NCBI RefSeq assembly: GCF_001039355.2
Contig: NW_019774625.1
Location: 1,048,009-1,112,008, forward strand
Reading direction: 5' to 3'
DNA from: Lingula anatina
Lineage: Eukaryota > Brachiopoda > Lingulata > Lingulida > Lingulidae
Length of the DNA stretch: 64,000 nt
The notes below the pieces were generated by a model. The model ran no database searches and was not told where the DNA came from. It was given only the letters and a program-made list of their open reading frames with translations. The position numbers and the translations under genes were made by a program. This document shows positions 52,036-63,344 of the stretch, one piece after another. Each line of letters begins with the position of its first letter. The stretch's first letter is position 1.

Positions 52036-53000
52036 ATGTTTAATATCGTAGTTAAACTAGAGGCTCAGAGGGGCGATACCGCCTCCGGGTATTGTACCAC
52101 TAGCTGTAGTAAGTGCATTCGAATCATATGGAAAACAAATAAGGGACACCACCTCCAGTGTTGTGTTTGGCAAGCTCTTACAAATACAATAAGCAAGAGT
52201 TTCCAATATTTTTGTAGAAAATTGCAATTTATTTCAAAATCCTGGGGAAAAGTAAAAGGTGAATATAAGACTTCCCATCTAAGTTCAGTGGTAAATATAA
52301 GAGCTTGAAAATTTGAGAAGTGTGGTTCATGGTGAAAAGTAGGTCAAAGGTCAAATTGAAGGTCACAGTAAGATTACCAATATATGACTTCCTATTCAAG
52401 TTCAGTAGTAGGTATGGGCATATCTCTAAACTTGCAAAATGCAGTTCATGGTGAAAAATAGGTTAAAGGTCAAATTAAAGGTCATAGTAACATTGCCGAT
52501 ATATGACTTCATATACAAGTTCAATAGTAAGTAGGACGTATATCTTTCAGTTTTGAGGATATGAGGGTCGGAAAATTTGCCGAGTGCAGTTCACGATGAA
52601 AAGTAGGTCAAAGGTGAAATTCAAGGATACAGGACGACTGTCAATATATGAGTCCCTATTTAAGTAACTATCTCTGCCATATCTCGGCATATCTCTGCCA
52701 GTTTTGGAGATCTAAGGGTCGGAAAATTTGCAAAGTGCAGTTCATGGGGCAGGTCAAAGGTCAGTTACAAGGTCATAGTTACATCGCCAATATATGACTT
52801 TCTATTCAAGTTCAATGGTAACTATGGTGTATCTCTGCCAGTTTTGGAGATATAAGTGTCGGAAATTTCAAAAGTGCATTTCATGCTTAAAAGTACACGT
52901 AGGTTAGAGGTCAAGTTCAAGGCCACAGTAAGATTGCCAATATATGATTTTCTATTCAAGTTTAATAGTAACTATGGGCGCATCTCGGCAAGTTTGTATA
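52036..53000 (+). repeat. Repeat family with AGGTCAAAGGTCA units, copy 2 (five tandem units)
   Basis: Five tandem units of about 119-150 bases. Each has TGCAGTTCATGG, an AGGTCAAAGGTCA-like motif (52341, 52460, 52605, 52751, 52901), CAATATATGACTT..TATTCAAGTTCAATAGTAACTATGG and CTCTGCCAGTTTTGGAGAT. GACACCACCTCCAGTGTTG at 52145-52163 precedes the array and is identical to 43687-43705. No coding capacity. Confidence 0.85.
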
Positions 53001-54192
53001 AGCCTCGGCGCCAATAGTTGCGGGTTTGCATTCTGCGTATTACTAGTAGGTTCTGCTTGTTCTTTAGAAACTGGCCGGGCTATACATCTGGATTGCTCTG
53101 AAAAAAAAAATCATTCCCCTTGACATGTCGCGGGTACATGTATCAACGAAATGCTAAATTTGGTGACTGACATTGCGCAGGGTAAAACGAAGATAGCCAT
53201 AATATTGATTTTGATGAAAGTGATCCATGATAGAGAGCTTTAATAGACCAGGGAGACAAAACAATCACCTGGTCCATCTCTTTTGATGTCCAGTTAATTG
53301 TATCTTTCGCTTCATATTGCTCTCGTTGCTCTAATTATTGCATTAGAGCGCTTAGGTGCACCGAGGTTTAACAGACAAGACGATTTCAAAATCGTAAGGA
53401 ATTATCATTGTTGTTGACCTTTAGATCACACCGCTTGGCAACCTTTTTATCGCCTTACTTCGGGAATATCAACGTGAATCGAAGCGGTAGACCCCTTGAT
53501 ACATCAATCTTTGTTGAACCAAGACAACCACACTTTTCTGATATGAAATTGTGATTATTTTTACGTTAATAAACTACTCCCGAAAATACTCAACCAAAGA
53601 TCTGTAGAGGAGTTCTTAGTGTGTGTGTGTGTGTGTGGGTGTGTGTGCGCGCGCTTGCGTTTAATTTACAATATCATTCCGGCATATGCGTCTTTGGCAC
53701 TGTGTTTACTATTAAACTTAGGCGTACTCAACTTTACGACAGTTCATTAAACAATACTTGATGAGTTTAGGTAAGCTACGTGACGGTTTGAGTGCTGTAT
53801 TAGCAACTACACCACGGCGTGTTTTTTAAATAGAGCAAAGTTAGTCATTATACCATTAGTCAACCACCATATTTCATGTCAACAATAACTTGATTGACAT
53901 CCTTTTTAAACGACCCTGGTAGGTAGACATTTGATTTGCGCAGAAAACCTTTCACAAATTACATACATGCATTATTTTGTCCATTTCTTGTTACGAAGCT
54001 ATTTTCATATCTGCTTATTCGTTTATTAGTATAATGTTTACTTAGCTATCGGTTAACAGTTTTTTAGATTTCAAAATTTGTATTTACCATTCAGTCCAGA
54101 GAAGGTATATTTAATTTTTGTAACAATTACTGTCTGGGAAAAAGAATCTCGCAAGTTGAGGTCAAAATGAAAGTGCCACATGCATTCTTTTT
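53001..54192. other. Spacer with no recognised gene
   Basis: It contains a (GT)n(GC)n tract at 53620-53654. No exon or other repeat recognised. Confidence 0.55.
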
Positions 54193-54219
54193 ATGTACAG
54201 ACTCATCGTGTCTGTACAT
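54193..54219. repeat. Perfect 10-bp hairpin next to a MITE end
   Basis: ATGTACAGAC (54193-54202) and GTCTGTACAT (54210-54219) pair perfectly around a 7-base loop. The next base starts the AATGGGCTCA end of the adjacent MITE-like element. Confidence 0.8.
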
Positions 54220-54435
54220 AATGGGCTCAACCGAACCCCCCCCCCCCACCCACCCCCATTGATACTAACCGATTTAACAGATTAACAATCCTCCATTTGT
54301 TTCCAGCTTTTCTGCATTCTAATCAACGTCGGGAAAAGGCGTGTTAATATATTAAAATAATTGCATTCAGCGAGAGTCCCCGTGGAGTTCAATCGATCTG
54401 CGTATACCGATAATTTCAATGGGAATGAGCCCATT
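54220..54435. mobile_element. Family A MITE-like element, third locus
   Basis: The ends AATGGGCTCA (54220-54229) and TGAGCCCATT (54426-54435) are exact inverted repeats. Inside are GCATTCAGCGAGAGTCCCCG, a TCGATCTGCGTA block and TTTCAATGGGAATGAGCC, all shared with the right side of 9462-9694. A C12 run lies at 54236-54247. No coding sequence. Confidence 0.7.
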
Positions 54436-54579
54436 GTCACAACCTGTCGGAGTTGTCATCGTGCACTATCGGATATAACGCGATAAGGGGACACCCTTTT
54501 TTAACTTTTGTCTCCAAAATAACAAAACGTAGCATACACATTTGTAAAATGCAATTAGAATTTAAAAAAAAAAAACAGT

Positions 54580-56210
54580 TCCAAAAGTTATGCTGTCTTT
54601 TTTCCAGCGTTAATGCGGTGCAGATAACACATTAGGTGGAAAACCAATAAGCATATTGTCTTCAATTTTACAAGGCCGATGGATTTTTGGCTTAGAAGAT
54701 ACAGCCTGATCAAAATATTACTCTTCAAATTATTCATTTTTTTTCTATTTTTGGAAATGTTCCAATTTTTACATATTGACAATTTCATGGTGTGGCTTTG
54801 AACATCCTTGGGCCTGAAGCAATTTGCTAGTTGCATATCCATGTTATCTGTAGTAAACATAACATAAAGTGGTGGTGGTAATTTATGCCATTAAGCATTA
54901 CTTAACTTTGCATCAAAATTGATTGAAAAACGCATTATCTGCATCGTCACTGTTAGCAGTATAAAAGGGAAAAAAAGTGTCATTTTCTATCGTCAAAATG
55001 ATCCAAAATGATATTTGAGTTGAAAACAGCTTAAGGTGGAAAAGCAGTCTTATTATTATTAGTTTTTTTCGTTTTTTTTTTGATTTATGCAATTTTGTGT
55101 GAAATGATAATTTTTCAAACATTTGCATTTTGAAGGTGTGGCTTTGAACTTCTATGGGCCTAAAGTCCTATGCGATTTACATTTTCTGACAATTTAGTTT
55201 AAAATTGGTGGTGATTATGCCCTATGTAATATTGCATCAAAAATGATGAAAACCCCATTTTGTACATGTCCTGTAAACACAAAAAGAAAAAAATGTTATT
55301 ATCCTTAAACTTACGAGGATAGTTCTAAGGCGTCAAAATACAGCTTGAATTGGAAAATCAGCCTTATTGGAATCCTTTTCTTAAAGTTATGCAATTTTAT
55401 GTAAAATTCATGTTTAACGTATTTTCAATCTGTGACGATGACATCCCATGGGACCTGAGCCCAATGTCATTTGCATTCCCTGAATGACCGTGTTACTTGT
55501 AAAATACTTGAAAAATAGATGTGTAATATTGCACCAAAAATGACAGATGAACTATTTTGTGCACTGTCACTGTAAGCAGTGTGAAATGAAAACCATGTTA
55601 CTATCCTCCAACTTACGAGAATGGACCTTAGGACTAGCACATGCAGCTTGAGTTGGAAAAGTAGTCGGATTACTTTTTTCTTGAAGTTATGCATATTTGC
55701 TTAAATTTTTGTTTTTCACATTTTGGCAATATCTATATATGACTTTGAAATCTCTTAGATCCGAAGCTCTGTCGTACTTCCATTTTCTGAATGTCCGTGA
55801 CACTTTGGCCTGTTGTACATAACCAAAAATAAGTGTTGTTTACGCTGTGAGGTATTATGTCATAATGCACCAAAATTGACAAAACACTTTAGCGGGCACT
55901 ATCAGCATTATTTCCTGCTTTATTTTTAAGTAATGCAATTTATATTAATTTTTTCATTTTACCAGTTTGGCATTTTCAGTGCATGACGTTGAATTCATAT
56001 GGGCCTGAAGCCTATATTCGTTACTTTTTCGGAACATCCATGTTACCTTTGGTGCATAGTTCAATTGGTGGTGAAAATACTGTTCACCATTACGTAATAT
56101 TGCTTTAAAATTGACAAAATAACCCTAATTTGGGCATCATTTTTTCTTTGCTTCGCTATGTATATGTACTTTGACAGCTTTGCTGCCTTGTTTTCTGTGG
56201 CGGCCAGCGC
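54580..56210 (+). repeat. Degenerate tandem array of the left-end palindrome family
   Basis: About five units of roughly 245-340 bases. Recurrent phrases are GTGGCTTTGAA..TATGGGCCTGAAG (near 54792, 55137, 55440, 55740 and 55985), TAATATTGCATCAAAA, CAAACTTACGAG and AGTTATGCAATTTT. The same phrases make up the arms of 1-1400. The array ends with GCTTTGCTGCCTTGTTTTCT near 56178-56197, matching the end of the 1-1400 element. Not coding. Confidence 0.8.
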
Positions 56211-56351
56211 CGATACAAAGTGAACCGTTTTCATCTTAAGTACAAGTATTATGCTGGTTCTTTCACGCATGGGGTATTCTGGTCGTTTTATTACATGCTA
56301 GCTGATACCCGTCACATCAATCATTGAACCATGATAATAATTTTTAAAAGG

Positions 56352-56445
56352 AAAAAAAAAAAATCGACTGAGTGGGAATCGAACACACTCTGTCGTGTTC
56401 GGCAGATAAGGACGTTACTCAGACCCGTTACCACTGGGCCTACTG
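56352..56445 (-). ncRNA. tRNA-like pol III unit (SINE head or tRNA pseudogene)
   Basis: On the minus strand, TAGGCCCAGTGG (56442-56431) matches a tRNA A box and GTTCGATTCC (56383-56374) matches a B box. A T12 run (complement of 56352-56363) follows as a pol III terminator. The T arm can pair as GAGTG / CACTC. The 5' flank does not pair with the 3' acceptor strand, so this is not a functional tRNA gene. It is more likely a tRNA-derived SINE head or a decayed tRNA. Confidence 0.6.
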
Positions 56446-59400
56446 TTGTAGTGTTATTGAAAATATATGATACCTGTCACACACGTCGAAGCTTCACGGA
56501 AATTGCTGAAGGCTAGAAAATGCTTTCAAAATATACTTTTAATAGTTATAATCAAATACAAACTACGGCCACTATCTCCCCACTGCCGTAAGGTATTGCT
56601 AACATCTGTCAGTTGTCAACAGATCGTAGTTTGGGGAAAAAAAACGTGGAAAGGAAACTTCACCTTATCTGCTATTACTATCCGCTATCGCATAGGCCAT
56701 ATTTTTAGCAATAACCATGCGAAATTCCCGTTTCCCAATTAAATATTAATTCAAATTCAAACAGTAATGTTTGATAGATTTGGAGATGTATGTGTGGCAT
56801 GTATCCAAAAATGGTGCTGAAATGCTTCGCAGACGCGCATCAAAATGCCCTTTTGCTATAAACTTTGACTCTATTTGCTCTCACTTGGATACAAAGGAGC
56901 ATTTTATGGCATAGCGTAGCCGCAACTCATTACCCCCAATGCGTTTTAGAAACACGTACATTCGCCGTTTTACTGTTTCAAAGTAATCAATCACCAGCGC
57001 TCCAATGAAGAAAAATATATTAATAATTATTTTCAATGCAATGTACCTTATCCCTTTCTCCCAGTACGATTATTTCACTGTGTCATTGCCTTTGAGCTCT
57101 GGGCTTTGTCGGCTTCCAAAGATCTCATACACTTGGATGGCTAAGAGCTTTTCTAAGAAACGAACTAATACCTGGTAATACTCTTAAGTTATCATTCGTG
57201 CTCATCTTCACTTCTACGGAAAACGGGTGTTGTTTTTTAACGTCTCGTTTCAGCTTACCGTTGCAATTACAACAGGGCGTAGTGCGGCTGGTTGGACTGC
57301 ATGTTTTCAATGCTGTTTATGCATACACATATATCAAACCCGGTTTCTCGACAATAAGGGAACTTTTTCTTATGCTCACACGGATAACACAGATATAGAG
57401 ACGTAATCACGGTCCCCATCTCCGCGTACTCTAACGGGTCTCTTCCCATGCGCTCGGTTATCGTCTTCTTTCAAGATTCTCCCGTCTTTTCCGCATCTTT
57501 CCCCCGTCATTTCCCCTCTCCAATCGTGCCATACCGCTTTCTTTTCATTATAATTAATAGGGTGACAGGTGATTCACATATTTACCAGCCCAAAGTAGAA
57601 TCTTTGATTATTGTTGATTTAAAAAATTTAAAAAATGCTTAGTACTTATCTTTGACCTGTACACTGCCATGCCATACACCGGTTCTTTGATTATCAGTGT
57701 TTAATTTTGCCTGATCTGAAACTGACCATTTCTGAGATAACCGAGGTGCTGACTTATTTACAATGTTTAAATACTATTAATTACATTTCATTATTCTTGA
57801 TTCCATTTGAATGTGCTGGTTCATTTTAATTACCACTGGGTCGCGTTCATTAACCATTAGAGGTCACTCCTGTCTGATAGCCTCGTTTACAAGCTACTTG
57901 AGAACCAAGCACTTAATACATTGGGGAGTAGTCATGTTTGGTCATCTGTCTTATTTCTTAATTTTGCTGCGATAACAAGACTACTCATTATGTAATAAAT
58001 TACTGTTAGAGCTCATAAAACTGCCGTGTTATAGAACAACCCGAAGCTACCACTGTGGCCATGAGTTACAAAACATTTCGTTTTTTTTTTCATCGTCATC
58101 TGTAAAGAGTAAAATTGAAATTGGATTAAGTGATTTATCATTAAATGTCATGACGTAGGCGTTCCTTGTTGCTTAATGACGCACACTGCATTTGTCTGGG
58201 TCTCACGGGAAACAATATTGAAATACATTTAAACATACTTTTTTTTCCTTTCTCTCTTTTGCCATTCAGTATGCACGTGCGGTGTATATGCAACTGCTAG
58301 ATGGCTGGGCAATCAAACGAGAGCACTGGCAGACGGACTGATAGAGTGGCGGACACACAGACAGACAGACGGAAAGCAACCGGACAGAGACAAATAACGC
58401 GGTTTTTCATCAGGCGGATAATGTAAAAGTGTTTGTTTATATTTATTTTTAGAAAAAAATTTAAGGTTAAAGCTGTTGAACGGAAAACGTGTAATTTTGA
58501 ATTCACATTGACCTGTGTGACCATAAGACACTGATGGCAATTATTGCGAACCTGTACTTGATTTCTACACTACTGTAGTATATTAGACCAAACTTAGTTA
58601 CAGTTATTTACCAGGGAGTGTCATGTTAGCCGTAGTCGTGAATTGCGATTGATAGCGCATAGCTGTCATGTTCATTCTCGCGATCACGCAGACGATACAT
58701 TTGAAGTCAAATACAGAAACCCGATTGTTGGCTTACGTTTACAATTGCTGATTTATATATATTTCAAGCAAAACATAGATTTCAAAACACTGTAGAGTAG
58801 ACACCAATCAATATACCCAGTACTTGTAGTGACATGAGGTTCAACTTCCACGTTTTGCATCAACAGCGTTCTATTAAAAATAATCACAACATCACAGCGT
58901 ACGTTTCAATGAATCTAAATGACTAAAAAAAAGTTGGACCAACATGATTGCAAGATAATGTATTCTTGAAATATAATCCACTTATGTCGACCTATGATGC
59001 TTTAAACATTTGAGAAGCAGTTTAAAGAGAAATTACCGCTTACCAGTTCTTTTAAACGGACAATAAGTTTTGTCACAGTTCCTACGCCAAGATACCCTTG
59101 GCTGTATATGCGTATACATTTTTAATAATCAAATATCAATTGTTAAGTGTTAATTAAATGCCAGCTAACGAATGAGGCTGCAGCTTCGAGATGTCTTTTA
59201 CTGAAAGTGCACCCTCAAAAGATTTAGGTTTCATATATAAAAACCTGTTTGATGACACTGGCTAGCATAAACTTGTCATATCTTTCCTTAAAAACAAAAA
59301 CCTGCCCACATTTCCGCTGGTTTGGAACGGTTCGTATTGTGTTGTACTGTAGCGGCACAGTAGCAGTAGATGCTCCACGAATACTATAAGCACATTGGAT

Positions 59401-59486
59401 GGAAAGGTATACGTGTATGCCTATTTTAGCAGAGAGATTAATTACTATCAGTTTTTTATATAAAAACGTGGACTACTAAACTATTT

Positions 59487-59488
<2 letters not shown>

Positions 59489-59546
<58 letters not shown>

Positions 59547-59574
59547 GGGGAGAGAGAGAGAGAGAAAGAGAGAG
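59489..59574. repeat. (AC)n(AG)n compound microsatellite
   Basis: About 19 AC units followed by about 24 AG units with small interruptions, directly visible. Confidence 0.97.
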
Positions 59575-60330
59575 TTAATTCCACAATTGTGACTTCAGGC
59601 GAAGTTTAGAAGTGAGCGCCATGGGAATGCAATGAAAGCCACTGAATCACACATCTGAGGTGCTACAGGCAATACAACTAAGTACAAATCGGTGTACTTT
59701 CGTTGTTTGTTAGTGGATAGTATTCAAGATATAAAATATCGACGGTTTGCGCGTATCTGTATTTCCACCTGATGTACATGTATAGGCCCACAGTATACCA
59801 TCAGTATATTGGTATTCGCAAGATGGCGATTGCCTTTCATCCCTCCGATTCCTGGTATGCCAACCACTTGTGGCATTGTGAACGTTAACCTTATTGGAAA
59901 TGTCTCCTCGCGTTAAGGTTGTTCACGCTCAAACAAGAACGGTGTAATGAGCCATATTATATTATAGCGCGTCATTAGTTTACATGTGTTAGGTTGTAGA
60001 TTGCAATTAACCACCATTAACCACCGCTGAAACACTTGGTTATTTTGACTGGCATATCTAATCCTTTTCTAATGAAGTCACAAATTTAGCGTGTTAGAGT
60101 CTACGCATGTTGTGGTGTTTCTTGTTAGAGAGCTTGAGCAATATGTGTAGATGCATGAAGCAAACATTCCTCGCAGACAGGATATAAGGATTGTAATTTT
60201 TCCAACACCCTTTCGTTTTTTTATCTATTTCATTTTTTGGCGTGTATATTTCTGATTTTGGCATGAATATTTGACCTTTTTCTTTGTCCATATAACTGAC
60301 AACCGATACATTGACATTATTATTGTTGTA

Positions 60331-60373
60331 GGTGGTGGTGGTGGTGATGGTGGTGGTGGTGGTGGTGGTGGTG
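60331..60373. repeat. (GGT)n trinucleotide repeat
   Basis: Fourteen GGT-type units with one GAT interruption, directly visible. Confidence 0.95.
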
Positions 60374-62948
60374 TCAATGTGAATTTCAAATTCGGACATT
60401 TTTGCACAATAAATCAAAGGTGTCTATAGTTGTCCCTTGATCAAAGGCTTGAATTGATCTAACTTTAATTCTATACATATAGAGATATTTATTTATAACA
60501 CTATATGTCTAAATGCCATTCCACAACTAGGCAATGCCTGCAATGTATATCGATCATGATATCAAACTATAAATACTCTGTTACCTGCAAGCCGCTGAAA
60601 ATCAAATTGAAATATATTTCTTACATAAAACGACGCTTATTCGTGCCTTATAGTTTTTAAAAAAGTCCAGAAGGGGGCTTTTTGGGCCGTTGATAATGTT
60701 TCATTGTTTCTGGACGTCAGATATACCAAGCAGCTCTTGCTGTGGAATGTGCTTTTAACACGAGAATTAGTATTTAGTATCCATATGAATTCTACATGGG
60801 CAATTTTAGCTTTACTGAAATGTCAGATATGCAATGATATGTCTCTAGAGGTTTTAGTTATCCGGAAAATCGATGTGTAATTAAAATGTTCGCAGTTTAT
60901 TAAAGATTTCGGCATGCATGATGTTACCAGTGCGTATAGTATTCTGCATGTCTCCAGTACATTCTTTTAAACAATTCTTAGGTACTTGTCGTTGCATCTC
61001 GAGGAAGTTGCTGATAATTAAGAGATGTATGTGCTCAGTAACAGCTGTTTGCTGATCTGACCAAGATACCGGTTCTTGAGATTCTTAGATTTTTAACAAT
61101 CAATGGCTTCCGTCACGGCATAAGATTGAAGAGCGAGTTTCTAGATGATGGTTCGATCGCTATCATGTCGCCTTCTTCGGGGCACGAGGGTATTGACCAC
61201 AGGTGATGTAGAGTCTATCACCGGCTTATATGCACTTAAATAGCGCCATTAATATTCACTTAAGAAGCTGAAAAACCATAAATGTGTAAACGCAATGTGA
61301 GAGATACAGAATTAAAATATTTGTACTCCCATTAAGTTAAAGGAGAAAGGGATTTTCATCAATCTGTAAATACCGACTCTGCTGTCAGCTGTCAGCCTTC
61401 ACGTTCGGTGAACAGCCGTGCTGATGGGTTGAATATTGAAAACTTCCCATATCGACGATACCATCGCACGATAAACCGATAAACAGGGCCATGCGAAGCA
61501 CCATCTGACATATTCATTTAATTAGTTTCAAATTTACGATAACCGACCTAGTCAAACCATGGGACTATTAGACTGCTACGAGTATGAGCGATTTGATTAA
61601 GTCAGCATATGTTTCACGTTTAGGATGCTGACTGTCCCATGTGCACTAAAACAAAATCATATTCATCTTTGGTGGCCAAATTACTTGTAGTAATGAACTT
61701 ATGGTCGTTGTTTTTGTGTACCACGCGCGTCAAAATATTGAAAAAACAATTGCTGCAACAGAATTCTGTCTTTGTTAATGGTGTTCATCATTGTTATTGG
61801 TAGGAAATTGTGTGCTACAAATGTGTTCTGTTTATTTGAGCAAAATTATGCTCCAAGGTATACCAAATGGCCACCGTAGATTACTTAGACAAAACATAAA
61901 TATGTTGATGTGACTAATGCCATGTTCTGGCAACATTTAATGGAATAGGGGCATGTTTATTATTTTAAACAGTTCATATTGACGTAATTAATCTGATTCG
62001 TGTTAACCTTTGTTGCGTAACGTTGTACAAGTATGTTTTTACATCAGTGCTAAATTCATATTTTCTAACGTTTATCAGGTCCCAAAATTCTTCACTTTTT
62101 TCAAACGTTTTGCATAAGATTATAGCACGTTTCCATAGCAACATTGAGGCTTATCATGACTTTTAGACAACTAAGTCAATAGCAGAAGCTATTTCTGAAG
62201 ACTTCCGACTAGGCGATTAGCACAGGTGCTTTGTTTACGAAAAAATATATTTTATGTACTTTTTTGTCCATTAATTTTATACTGGAAATTGCTTATTTGG
62301 AACTTTATGTGAAGCATGACATGCACTAGTATTCATTAAGGTTTAGAGCAACAGTAGGTATTTATACTCAAACTACGCCGATGGAATGCAGAACGCAAAT
62401 GATGAAGACTCCAGGCATGATAGAAGATATCAAGGAATTCAATGTGCTTAATACGATATAGTGGAGTAAGACGTTCTAAAGTTCATTTTTCGTAATTACT
62501 CAAGGGTCATTCGTGAGTATTTACACTGTACACTCAATCATTCAGTAGCTGCGTTTAAGCAATCTTAGCTCAAATGAGTTGTATGGATGTAATTGGTCCT
62601 GGCCTCAGAAAACTGCACCATGTAGTTCATTTATGGCGTTTCTCGTATCATGCCTGCAGTTCAAAGAAACGGAATGGTGGTTTTATTGTGAGACCAATGC
62701 GTATCATATTAACCTGCTTCGTATCTTTGCAATATATCGTACTCTTGCGTTAATGAGATCTGAAATTCATAGTAAATTGTCTTCTACGAAAAAAGCTGAG
62801 TTCTTACGGCCTATCATTACAGAAACGGATATGAAGTCTCTCTTGCAAGTAACTCTCCAGTTGCTCAGTGAATGATTGATAGGGGCACGATCACAAATGA
62901 AAACTAGCGTGATTTGTTCTTTCTTGTGTAAGCCTCCACTATTACTGG

Positions 62949-63344
62949 CTAATGCACTATGACTAATGTGATTTTTTCGTTTTTTTTTCAGAAATCACAG
63001 TTTGTTTGTACTAAGACAGCCTTCAAATCAGCTTCCTCGGATCTCCTTCAGTGTCGGCATCACCTGCCCGTCAGAATCGAATACAGCTTGATTCTGTTGG
63101 ACACAGGCCCTTGATCTTGCGTTTTGTGAAAGAACGGAAAACACATCGCTCGGTTAACTCATACTAGGGTTTATATTACCATCACCACAAAATGAACTGA
63201 CCGTCGACGCACCATTGTCATTCACGAAGTCACCGCCATCTATCTAGATAAAGAAGAAGAACGTTATTGAGTACAGAAGCAGGACGTACAGGTTACAGGC
63301 GTGTAACTGCAGTTTATAGTTTCTTCGTATAGCGCGGCATCAAA
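62949..63344 (+). promoter_or_regulatory. Probable 3' splice site and 5' UTR of the GPCR exon
   Basis: A T-rich tract runs directly into CAG with AG at 62990-62991, preceded by branch-point-like ACTAAT sequences near 62950-62965. This would make 62992 the first base of the exon that holds the receptor start codon, with about 350 bases of 5' UTR. The UTR contains a minimal upstream ORF of ATG-AAC-TGA at 63192-63200. No matching upstream donor or first exon could be identified, so a transcription start inside this region is the alternative. Inferred from signal sequences only. Confidence 0.5.

Larger units (their letters stand above)
56446..62948. other. Spacer upstream of the GPCR exon, no recognised gene
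   Basis: About 6.5 kb. It contains an ACAGACAG patch near 58360, (AC)19(AG)n at 59489-59574 and (GGT)n at 60331-60373. A plus-strand frame at 62579-62875 begins with TTG and has no domain. Any upstream exons of the receptor gene in this stretch could not be identified. Confidence 0.5.

Noticed and set aside
52036-53000. CRISPR-like array
   Set aside because: Units are 119-150 bases, diverged along their whole length, with no short identical repeats separated by unique spacers; the genome is also clearly eukaryotic.
56364-56445. A functional tRNA gene
   Set aside because: A and B boxes are present, but the acceptor stem does not pair and the anticodon arm is unclear.
62579-62875. Plus-strand 98-codon frame just upstream of the receptor
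   Set aside because: It starts at TTG, not ATG, has no recognisable domain and no consistent splice sites, and its length is within what chance gives here.
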